From: Pollutiaquabacter aromativorans
GTDB lineage: Bacteria > Bacteroidota > Bacteroidia > AKYH767-A > 2013-40CM-41-45
DNA length: 64,000 bases
Reading direction: 5' to 3'
Assembly: GCA_049177215.1 (NCBI GenBank)
Contig: CP185379.1
Span: 3,534,001-3,598,000 of the forward strand
The notes below the pieces were generated by a model that saw only the letters and a program-made list of their open reading frames with translations, had not been told where the DNA came from and made no database searches. The translations under genes and the position numbers were made by a program. Shown in pieces: positions 10,571-17,497 of the stretch (position 1 is the first letter of the stretch; every line of letters starts with the position of its first letter).

Positions 10571-11869
10571 ATGTTTACTCGATCCTACCAACTGTTTGGA
10601 ACAGCACGCGTATTTTGCGCCTTCTATTTTTTTTTGGCTCCTTTTGTATGTGAGGCTCAGTGGAGTTTTCAGACTGGTTTTAGCATCTCCACGCCCTATG
10701 GAGCTGGTAATTTGTCCTACGGTTGCTTCTGTACAGCCGATACAGGGATTTACGCGAACAGGTACTATTTATCGCCCACAAGCGGAACATACACCGAGGA
10801 TGGCTCCACCTTTGACGGGGGCATGAACTGGACGATTATTTCTGCTGGTAATGGAGCCAGTTATGTGAGGGATCTTGCGTGTGAAACCGTCAAAGGGAAG
10901 AATGTTGCCTTTAAGATTGTAAGTGTGCCAACAGGAGCCTATATGGTCAATGCAACAATCAATGGTGGAGTAAGTTGGCTCAGCAGAGGACAACCCCGCC
11001 CCTTCGATGATTTCATCGGTGTTGATGAGAACAACTACTTCTTGGTGGCAGGAAGGACTGTCAAGCGCTATAATTATTCAGTGGACACGTTTGATGCCTG
11101 GACGGTGGATTCTTTCCTGACACATGATCCCGAAGTGATCTATTTTACTGACACCCTGCATGGCTACCTTATATCCTCCGACTCCGTAAGTAGTCGAAAA
11201 CACCTGGTTTTCAAAACGGACAACGGGGGCCTTGATTGGTCGATGGTGTACTCGGACACCACGAAAGACTTCAATTGCATGGTATTTACTTCGCCATTGT
11301 CAGGATACCTGGCAGGGAAAAACGGACAGATTATCAGAACGCGTGATGGTGGTATGAATTGGCAGGATGTCAGCTTAGGTTTCATTGCGAACATAAAGAC
11401 CATCGATTTTTTTAATGACTCGGTTGGAGTAATTGCTGAGAATGGCGGATTTGCAATGACGACAACGAATGGTGGGCTGAGTTGGAATCTGGAAAATACC
11501 GGATTCAGTACCAGTATTTCAAAAGTCCAGTGTTTCCGTGATTCGATCATTTATGCTAGTACTAATAACATGGTTTACAGAAGAAACTTGAATGCTGTTG
11601 GCGTTCCGCAACTTTATCGAACGGAAAGGGAATTGAACATCTCGCCGAATCCAGTAACGGATCGAATGGTGATAACTACGAGTAAAGTGTTTCAGGACGC
11701 TACGCTGACCTTTTACAACCTTGCTGGCCAGCCTGTCCGTAAGCTCCCCAACCAGTCGGGTAGGAGTGTATTAGTTCATCGAGACGGTATGCCCAATGGA
11801 GCGTACTTCATTACCTTATCTAACGAAAATGAGATTATTGCCACCGGGAAAATTATATTGTTAGATTGA
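10571..11869 (+). CDS. Secreted YCF48/BNR-like beta-propeller with T9SS type A domain
   Basis: Signal peptide (FCAFYFFLAPFVCEAQ) followed by repeats of the photosystem-stability/BNR type: KTDNGGLDWSMV, RTRDGGMNWQDV and TTNGGLSWNLE, each a D/N-GG-x-x-W strand turn. The C-terminus is a type A T9SS sorting domain (ISPNPVTDRMVI, YNLAGQPVRKL, GAYFITLSNENEI). It is therefore probably exported to the cell surface or medium; the function is unknown. ATG 10571 is chosen over the in-frame TTG at 10538 because it starts right at the signal peptide. The base composition is visibly AT-richer than the flanking fatty-acid genes, which suggests a separate origin. Confidence 0.85.
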   Translation: MFTRSYQLFGTARVFCAFYFFLAPFVCEAQWSFQTGFSISTPYGAGNLSYGCFCTADTGIYANRYYLSPTSGTYTEDGSTFDGGMNWTIISAGNGASYVRDLACETVKGKNVAFKIVSVPTGAYMVNATINGGVSWLSRGQPRPFDDFIGVDENNYFLVAGRTVKRYNYSVDTFDAWTVDSFLTHDPEVIYFTDTLHGYLISSDSVSSRKHLVFKTDNGGLDWSMVYSDTTKDFNCMVFTSPLSGYLAGKNGQIIRTRDGGMNWQDVSLGFIANIKTIDFFNDSVGVIAENGGFAMTTTNGGLSWNLENTGFSTSISKVQCFRDSIIYASTNNMVYRRNLNAVGVPQLYRTERELNISPNPVTDRMVITTSKVFQDATLTFYNLAGQPVRKLPNQSGRSVLVHRDGMPNGAYFITLSNENEIIATGKIILLD

Positions 11870-11940
11870 TGGTGTAAGATGGCAACGTCATCACCTGTCG
11901 TGTTATTTACAAAGTGTTTCATGGAAATTTTTACATCAAC

Positions 11941-12546
11941 ATGTCCAAAATAGTTCTTGCATTTCTCTTTTCTGCTTCTATTTTCTTAGCCTGTCGGAAG
12001 GATGACCCTGACAAGTTTTCCAGTATTAATTCAATTGATGCGATCGGTCAGTATGATTTCTATTATCGGGATTTTGTTCCTGATTCGATTTTGCCAATGA
12101 TTTACCTCGATCGGAGTGTGTACGATTTGGACATTGACAAGGACTTGACTCCAGACATAAGATTTGATCTCTATAGTAGCACGACTGTCGTCACCCACCA
12201 ATCAACAAACGTTTATTTGATCAAACTGATAGCCTTGGATAGCCTTCAGTTCGTTTACGAAGATGACGGATGCGACTTCCGGTGTTCGGGAGGGCTGGAT
12301 TTGTCGACACCGATAATGAAAAACGGCGTTGGTCGGGACTATCTTTGGTTGTATCAACAGAATCCTATGTGGGCCTGGTGTCTTTGTTTCGGTCAGCCGG
12401 AATATGTTGGAATCGTATATCAAAAGGAAGGCAAAAAGTACCTCGGTTGGATTCATCTGCATGTAGACTCGCTATTGAACGTCCAGATAGACGATTTCGC
12501 GCTGAACGGCTACGAATGCGATTCCATCCTAACTGGACAACATTAA
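11941..12546 (+). CDS. Hypothetical lipoprotein
   Basis: Product of 201 residues starting at ATG 11941. The N-terminal signal MSKIVLAFLFSASIFLAC is a lipobox with Cys18, so the mature protein is expected to be lipid-anchored. The rest is Asp/Tyr-rich (DLDIDKDLTPDIRFDLYSS), with four closely placed cysteines (DDGCDFRCSGG and AWCLCFG) and a KYLGWIHLHVD strand. No family is recognised. An in-frame GTG at 11914 would add nine residues before the signal and is less likely. It lies 71 bases after the propeller gene in the same AT-rich segment, possibly co-transcribed. Confidence 0.75.
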   Translation: MSKIVLAFLFSASIFLACRKDDPDKFSSINSIDAIGQYDFYYRDFVPDSILPMIYLDRSVYDLDIDKDLTPDIRFDLYSSTTVVTHQSTNVYLIKLIALDSLQFVYEDDGCDFRCSGGLDLSTPIMKNGVGRDYLWLYQQNPMWAWCLCFGQPEYVGIVYQKEGKKYLGWIHLHVDSLLNVQIDDFALNGYECDSILTGQH

Positions 12547-12594
12547 GTTTTTCGGCAAATGGATGATGCTCTTGAGGTAAGGGAAGGGTGTTTG

Positions 12595-12975
12595 ACTCCT
12601 CACTCGCACTGTTCCTCAAACTCACACTACTCATTTAAGTGTAAGAATAAGAAACAGTGCGGGTGAGCAGTGTTTGACTGTTCACTCGCCCTGTTTCTCA
12701 AACTCACACTACTCTTTTAAGTGTAAGACTAAGAAACAGTGCGGGTGAGCAGTGTTTGACTGCTCACTCACACTGTTTCTCAAACTCACACTTCTCTTTC
12801 TAAGTGGTTAAAAAGTGTAAGACTAAGAAACAGTGCGGGTGAGCAGTGTTTGACTGTTCACTCGCCCTGTATCTCAAACTCACACTACTTTTTTTAAGTG
12901 TAAGACTAAGAAACAGTGTGAGTGAGCAGTGGAAGATTATCCACCCGCACCGTTTCTCACACTCGCCCGCCTCAT
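12595..12975. repeat. Hairpin-repeat array B (4 copies plus a left half)
   Basis: Copies at 12595-12672, 12677-12754, 12759-12848 and 12853-12931 are joined by TTTG spacers. A left half-copy (ACCCGCACCGTTTCTCACAC) follows a GAAGATTATCC linker at about 12941-12975. Loop length varies: the third copy has the longer TTCTCTTTCTAAGTGGTTAA loop also found in array C. Inner arms and the AAACTC versus AGACT mismatch are kept. The array lies between the lipoprotein gene and fic. Confidence 0.92.
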
Positions 12976-13060
12976 TTCAACTCAGCGTCTGTGGTGGGCT
13001 GGCGTTCAGCCACACTTGTTTTCCTGAAACTTCGGCTGTATGAACTTGCTGCTAAAGTCG

Positions 13061-13088
13061 TACTTTTGATAGTATCATATGATACTAT
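13061..13088 (+). promoter_or_regulatory. Putative fic promoter box with overlapping palindromic operator
   Basis: TACTTTTG at 13061-13068 fully matches TAnnTTTG. Bases 13069-13088 directly after it form a perfect 20-bp palindrome with half-site ATAGTATCAT, covering the expected transcription start. A dimeric repressor bound here would block initiation. No -33 TTTG is evident. The regulator is unknown; the Fic protein's own C-terminal winged helix is one candidate. Confidence 0.6.
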
Positions 13089-13095
13089 TATTAGT

Positions 13096-14067
13096 TTGCG
13101 ACCGCCTTACGCCATAACCCCGACGATCCTCCGGCTACTGGCTTCCATTGCGGAGAAGGTCGGGGCGGTGAACGCCCGATACCTGGTCCGGCAGAATCCC
13201 ATTTTGCGAAAACGTAACCGGATCAGGACCATCCAGGCATCCTTGCAGATCGAGGGTAACACACTGTCCGAAGAGCAGGTGACGGCGATTCTGGAGAAGA
13301 AAAGGGTCATGGGCCCGGCTTCGGACATCCGGGAGGTCATGAATGCGATGAAGTTGTATGATTCGCTGAAATCGTTGCGTTGCCATTCCGAACGGGATTT
13401 CCGCCGTGCCCACGCGTTACTGATGGACGGTCTATCCGAAGAGGTAGGAAACTACAGAAGCCGCGGGGTCGGGATCGTGAAAGGCCGGCAGGTGAAGCAT
13501 CTTGCGCCTCCCGCATCCCGGGTCAGCTTGCTGATGAAGGACCTTTTCGCATACCTGAAGCATGATCCATCGCCGGTGTTCATCAAGAGTTGTGTGTTTC
13601 ACTATGAGTTGGAGTTCATTCATCCTTTCCTGGACGGAAACGGTCGTATGGGACGCTGTTGGCAGACAGCGATCCTGATGAGCGAATATCCGGTCTTCGA
13701 ATTCCTGCCTTTCGAGACATTGATCGCGAAGCAGCAGGCGCGCTACTACCAGGCCCTGGCAGCATCCGATAAACAGGGTGCATCCACGCCATTCATTGAA
13801 TTCATGTTGCTGATCATCGATGAAGCCTTGGCAGAATTGCTGGCCACCGAACAGGAAAAACTCAGCGGTTCCGAGCGGTTGTCGATCTTCCTCGAGTCAG
13901 TCACCAAGGAGTTTGCCCGGCAGGATTACCGAAAACACTTCCCCGACCTCTCAACGGCCACCGCCAGCCGCGACCTCCGGCAAGGCGTGGAACAAGGACT
14001 CCTTCGCAAACGCGGTGATAAGAAGTTGACGGTTTACAGGAAAGCCGGAAAGGGCAAAAAAACGTGA
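13096..14067 (+). CDS. Fic family protein with N-terminal inhibitory motif and C-terminal wHTH
   Basis: Fic-domain protein (AMP-transferase fold). The active-site loop HPFLDGNGRMGR is complete (His at residue 176 from this start). SLQIEGN at residues 49-55 matches the (S/T)xxxE(G/N) inhibitory helix in the N-terminal position, so it is a self-inhibited class II Fic. The C-terminal 60 residues (LSTATASRDLRQGVEQGLLRK) look like a winged helix-turn-helix. The start is uncertain: no in-frame ATG exists before the conserved YAITPTILRLLASI, and the frame is open back to 12922. TTG 13096 is chosen because it lies downstream of the promoter box; TTG 13066 is the alternative. It sits between two hairpin arrays. 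Confidence 0.88.
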   Translation: MRPPYAITPTILRLLASIAEKVGAVNARYLVRQNPILRKRNRIRTIQASLQIEGNTLSEEQVTAILEKKRVMGPASDIREVMNAMKLYDSLKSLRCHSERDFRRAHALLMDGLSEEVGNYRSRGVGIVKGRQVKHLAPPASRVSLLMKDLFAYLKHDPSPVFIKSCVFHYELEFIHPFLDGNGRMGRCWQTAILMSEYPVFEFLPFETLIAKQQARYYQALAASDKQGASTPFIEFMLLIIDEALAELLATEQEKLSGSERLSIFLESVTKEFARQDYRKHFPDLSTATASRDLRQGVEQGLLRKRGDKKLTVYRKAGKGKKT

Positions 14068-14082
14068 GGGGGGGGATGTTTG

Positions 14083-14445
14083 ACTGTTCACTCACACTGT
14101 TTCTCACACTCACACTACTCTTTTAAGTGTGAGTCTAAGAAACAGTGCAAGTGAGCAGTGAAAAGCTATCCACCCACACTGTTTCTCACACTCACACTTC
14201 TCTTTCTAAGTGGTTAAAAAGTGTAAGACTAAGAAACAGTGCGGGTGAGCAGTGTTTGACTGTTCACTCGCCCTGTTTCTCACACTCACACTTCTCTTTC
14301 TAAGTGGTTAAAAAGTGTAAGACTAAGAAACAGTGCGGGTGAGCAGTGTTTGACTGCTCACTCACACTGTTTCTCAAACTCACACTAGATTTTCTTTGTA
14401 GGGAGTATTAAGTGCGAGACTGAGAAACAGTGTGAGTGAGCAGTG
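14083..14445. repeat. Hairpin-repeat array C (4 copies)
   Basis: Copies at 14083-14160, 14170-14254, 14259-14348 and 14353-14445. The first two are joined by a GAAAAGCTATCC linker, the others by TTTG. The first copy has CACACTCACACT on the left matched by AGTGTGAG on the right, so an inner-arm change is compensated. The last copy has a longer loop (AGATTTTCTTTGTAGGGAGT). The array ends six bases before the fabH stop codon, so it fills the space between the convergent fic and fabH 3' ends. Confidence 0.92.
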
Positions 14446-14451
14446 GAAAAG

Positions 14452-15456
14452 TCACAACCTCCCCGCTTCCAGCCGCCACTTTACCCACACCGACCCCCAG
14501 GTAAAGCCGCCGCCGAACGCGGCGAGGATGAGGTTGTCGCCTTTGTGGAGTTGCTTTTCGTAGTCCCAGAGACAGAGCGGGATGGTGCCGCTGGTGGTGT
14601 TGCCGTAGCGCTCGATGTTGAGCATCACCTTTTCCGGACCCACGCCCATGCGCCGGGCGGTCGCGTCGATGATGCGCTTGTTGGCCTGGTGCGGAACCAG
14701 CCAGGCGACGTCGTCGGCGCCCAGTTTGTTCTTTTCCATGATCTCGGCAGACACGTCGGCCATGTTGGTCACGGCGAATTTGAAGACGGGCTGACCGTCC
14801 TGGAACACAAAGTGTTCGCCCGCGTCCACCGTTTTGTGCGAGGCGGGCTTCACCGAGCCGCCGGCTTTCTGGTGCAGGTACACCCGACCGGAACCGTCGC
14901 TGCGCAGGATCGAGTCGCGGATGCCGTAGCCATCCGTATCGGGCTCCAGCAACACGGCCCCGGCGCCGTCGCCGAAGATCACGCAGGTGGCGCGGTCGGT
15001 GTAGTCGATGATGCTCGACATCTTGTCGGCACCGACCACGACGACTTTCTTATACTGACCCGACTCGATGAACTTCGAACCGGTGACCAGCGCGTAAATG
15101 AAGCCGGAGCAGGCGGCGCTGATGTCGTAGCCGAAGGCGTTCTTCGCGCCGAGTTTGTCGCAAATGATGTTCGCAGTGGCCGGGAACTGGTGGTCAGGCG
15201 TGGTGGTGGCGCAGATGAGCAACTCGATGTCCTCGGCCTGGATGCCGCGCTTGCGCAGCATATCTTGTACCGCCGGCACGGCGAGGTCGCTCGTGCCCAG
15301 GCCTTCGCCTTTCAGGATCCGGCGCTCCTTGATGCCGGTGCGGGACGTGATCCACTCGTCGGTGGTGTCGACCATCTTTTCGAGCTCGGCATTCGTGAGT
15401 ACATATTCCGGAACATATCCGCCGATGGCGGTGATTGCGGCAGTGACCTTGGACAT
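14452..15456 (-). CDS. fabH: 3-oxoacyl-ACP synthase III
   Basis: KAS III of 334 residues, normal for the family. It condenses an acyl-CoA primer with malonyl-ACP to start fatty-acid chains. The catalytic triad is visible: Cys116 in ISAACSGF, His256 in VPHQANK and Asn286 in YGNTTSGT. The N-terminus (AAITAIGGYVPEYVLTN...DEWITSRTGIKERR) is typical. A canonical promoter lies directly upstream. In many bacteria fabH neighbours plsX and accB; here it keeps strand and order with accBC, but 4.3 kb of accessory DNA intervenes. Confidence 0.97.
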   Translation of the reverse strand: MSKVTAAITAIGGYVPEYVLTNAELEKMVDTTDEWITSRTGIKERRILKGEGLGTSDLAVPAVQDMLRKRGIQAEDIELLICATTTPDHQFPATANIICDKLGAKNAFGYDISAACSGFIYALVTGSKFIESGQYKKVVVVGADKMSSIIDYTDRATCVIFGDGAGAVLLEPDTDGYGIRDSILRSDGSGRVYLHQKAGGSVKPASHKTVDAGEHFVFQDGQPVFKFAVTNMADVSAEIMEKNKLGADDVAWLVPHQANKRIIDATARRMGVGPEKVMLNIERYGNTTSGTIPLCLWDYEKQLHKGDNLILAAFGGGFTWGSVWVKWRLEAGRL

Positions 15457-15476
15457 GGGAGGGTGCGTGGGGAGGC

Positions 15477-15506
15477 CAAAGGTAAGAATCCCCGGTTTTG
15501 TTCAAA
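15477..15506 (-). promoter_or_regulatory. Bacteroidota-type promoter for fabH
   Basis: On the minus strand TTTG (15503-15506), an 18-base spacer and TACCTTTG (15477-15484), matching the -33/-7 consensus. The fabH start is about 20 bases downstream. Confidence 0.72.
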
Positions 15507-15530
15507 TGAATCGCGCCTGTACTTCCATAC

Positions 15531-16346
15531 TTAACCCGCCACAGAATCGGGGATCGCGGCAGTTGGGCTTGGCGCACGTTTGAACCACTCCGGATAGCGT
15601 TCGCGTAATGGTGCATCGATCACCGCGTACACCCGTTGCTTGAGTGTATCCAGATCGGCTTCCGTCATGCCTTTCGTTTCGATCGGCTCGTGCAGGATGA
15701 CGTGTGCGATTCCCGGGTGACCAATCCGACGGTAGTAATCGTCCGGCAATAACACCCAGTTATTGACGAAGGTGATGGGAACGATCGGTACCTGCTTTTC
15801 GATGGCTAGCCGGAACGGCCCGTTCTTGTAACGACCCATGACCGGGCCGTTGTGGTGGATCGTTCCTTCCGGGAAGAGCGCGATGCTGACACCTTTGTCG
15901 AGCTCGGAACCTGCGCGTAAAAAGGCGCGGTGCGAGTCGATGCGGCTCTTTCGGTTCACCGGGATGTTCATCCTCCGGAAGAAACGGCTGAACAGAGGCA
16001 CCTTCTTCAACTCGGCTTTACCCATGGTGACGAAATAGGAAGGGATGCTGATGTAGATCAGCATGATGTCGAGGTAGGAACTGTGGTTCGGACAAAAGAT
16101 ATAGGAGCGATTCGGGTCCAGTTGGCTGCGTCGCTCGATTTTGTAAAAGAGCCCCACCGGCCACAGGATAAAATGGGCCCAGATCTTCTTGACCCGGAAT
16201 ACCAGCGGAAACCATTTTTTACTGGAAAGCAGAATGGCGAATAGAGGGAAGAACAGGAAAAACGTGAGAACGGCATTGATGAAATAGAGCGACCGCCACA
16301 CCCATTGAAAGGGGTAAAAAATGTATTTCCAGCCGTTTTTCGACAT
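15531..16346 (-). CDS. plsC: 1-acyl-sn-glycerol-3-phosphate acyltransferase
   Basis: PlsC-type acyltransferase of 271 residues, making phosphatidic acid from lysophosphatidic acid at the inner membrane. The N-terminal hydrophobic stretch (INAVLTFFLFFPLFAILL) anchors it. Family blocks seen are NHSSYLD (H-x4-D catalytic pair), the RKSRIDSHR region and FPEGT. ATG 16346 is chosen; upstream in-frame codons run into a low-complexity repeat. A TACCTTTG box lies 22 bases upstream. It starts divergently from the yceD-rpmF-plsX group, and both groups feed phospholipid synthesis. Confidence 0.9.
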   Translation of the reverse strand: MSKNGWKYIFYPFQWVWRSLYFINAVLTFFLFFPLFAILLSSKKWFPLVFRVKKIWAHFILWPVGLFYKIERRSQLDPNRSYIFCPNHSSYLDIMLIYISIPSYFVTMGKAELKKVPLFSRFFRRMNIPVNRKSRIDSHRAFLRAGSELDKGVSIALFPEGTIHHNGPVMGRYKNGPFRLAIEKQVPIVPITFVNNWVLLPDDYYRRIGHPGIAHVILHEPIETKGMTEADLDTLKQRVYAVIDAPLRERYPEWFKRAPSPTAAIPDSVAG

Positions 16347-16367
16347 TTCGCCAGCCCGTAGGCAGGG

Positions 16368-16375
16368 CAAAGGTA
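16368..16375 (-). promoter_or_regulatory. -7 box for plsC
   Basis: Minus-strand TACCTTTG, a full TAnnTTTG match 22 bases before the plsC start. The -33 element is unclear. Confidence 0.5.
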
Positions 16376-16382
16376 CTCTAAA

Positions 16383-16585
16383 GGAGGGACGAGGGACGTT
16401 TGAAAGGAGATACGAGGTACGAGGACGAGGAACGAGGAAGGAAGACTGTTGAAAAAACGAGCCTTTTATCGAAAAAACGGGCATTCTTAGCTTATCAATA
16501 GAAATCAGGGCTGGTTTTAAGGGATGGCAGATAGTAACAAACCTCACTTTCCTCGATCCTCGTACTCGCATCTCGCTCCTCCCAG
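16383..16585. repeat. MITE-like intergenic element with complementary purine/pyrimidine-rich ends
   Basis: The left end is a purine-rich run of degenerate ACGAGG units (GATACGAGGTACGAGGACGA). The right end (about 16548-16584) is its imperfect reverse complement (CCTCGATCCTCGTACTCGCA). About 100 unremarkable bases lie between. It occupies the plsC-yceD divergent region. Confidence 0.5.
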
Positions 16586-16609
16586 GTGGCGTCGTATCCG
16601 GATTTTCCG

Positions 16610-16617
16610 TACTTTTG
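16610..16617 (+). promoter_or_regulatory. -7 box for yceD-rpmF-plsX
   Basis: TACTTTTG, a full TAnnTTTG match 24 bases before the yceD ATG. It rules out the upstream TTG at 16615 as the start. Confidence 0.55.
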
Positions 16618-16641
16618 TCGCCCTTTGTTGAGTACGTTCCG

Positions 16642-17175
16642 ATGTTGCCGAAGCGGGAATATGTGATTGAGTTCGGAGCCCTTCCAAAGGGTCAACACGA
16701 GTTTGAATTCGAGGTTGACGATTCGTTCTTTCAACAATTCGAAGGCTCCATCATCAGCCGCGGTCACGCGGATGTGCTGGTGGTGCTGGAGCGACAACAG
16801 GACAACCTGCTGCTGCTTGACTTCACGATCGAAGGGACGGTTACCGTTACCTGTGATCGTTGCCTCGACGACCTCGACCTCGACATCGTCAGTTACAACG
16901 AACTGGTCGTGAAACTCGGAGAACAAGCCGAGGAGCAGTCGGACGATGTGATCGTGATCCCTTCGGGAGAACACAACATCGACATCGCGCAGTTCATCTA
17001 CGAGTACGTCACGTTGGCCATCCCGATGCGCAACGTACACGAGGAAGACGAGTCGGGGAACAGCGGTTGCAACCCGGAGTTGCTGAAACGTCTCGGTGAT
17101 CTGCAAGGTCAACACGACGAGGAACCCGGCACCGATCCCCGCTGGGACAAGTTGAAAGGCATTAACCTGAATTGA
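16642..17175 (+). CDS. YceD/DUF177 family protein
   Basis: Product of 177 residues with the DUF177 signature: a beta-rich N-terminal half, VTCDRCLDDL with Cys71 and Cys74, and a C-terminal DPRWDKLK block. The family lies upstream of rpmF in many bacteria and has been linked to 23S rRNA processing or accumulation; that role is from the family, not from this sequence. It is 27 bases upstream of rpmF in the same direction. ATG 16642 is chosen because the promoter box overlaps the earlier TTG. Confidence 0.9.
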   Translation: MLPKREYVIEFGALPKGQHEFEFEVDDSFFQQFEGSIISRGHADVLVVLERQQDNLLLLDFTIEGTVTVTCDRCLDDLDLDIVSYNELVVKLGEQAEEQSDDVIVIPSGEHNIDIAQFIYEYVTLAIPMRNVHEEDESGNSGCNPELLKRLGDLQGQHDEEPGTDPRWDKLKGINLN

Positions 17176-17202
17176 GTACAACGCATATCATAGTAGAACG
17201 CC

Positions 17203-17394
17203 ATGCCAAATCCTAAACACAAACATTCGAAGACCCGTCGCGACAAGCGCCGTACGCATTGGAAAGCGGAAGCTCCGACCGTAGCCATCGACCCGACCAC
17301 CGGCCAGCCGCACCTTTTCCACCGTGCACACTGGTACGAAGGCAAGCTCTACTACAAGGGCAAGGTCATCATGGAGCAATCGGCAGCCCTCTGA
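17203..17394 (+). CDS. rpmF: 50S ribosomal protein L32
   Basis: 63 residues, starting MPNPKHKHSKTRRDKRRTHW, a standard L32 N-terminus, and ending with the GKLYYKGKVIM block. The usual zinc-binding cysteines are absent (AIDPTTGQPHLF replaces a C-P motif), so this is the zinc-free form. It lies between yceD and plsX, the widely conserved order. Confidence 0.97.
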   Translation: MPNPKHKHSKTRRDKRRTHWKAEAPTVAIDPTTGQPHLFHRAHWYEGKLYYKGKVIMEQSAAL

Positions 17395-17497
17395 TCCGAT
17401 CACGATTTGACACCAAGCAGTTGACAAGTCCGCGCACGACCTGTCAGCTGCTTTTTCATTCAATGCGTATTTTACTGCTGTCAAACACCACCACGCG

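Noticed and set aside
12922..13095. N-terminal extension of Fic back to the first in-frame start
   Set aside because: It would run through the last hairpin copy, the half-copy, the promoter box and the palindrome; the peptide shows no Fic-family similarity before YAITPTILRLL.
10281..14445. CRISPR array
   Set aside because: Repeats are 80-90 bp and self-complementary over their whole length, spacers are only about 4-15 bases and repeated, and no cas gene is present.
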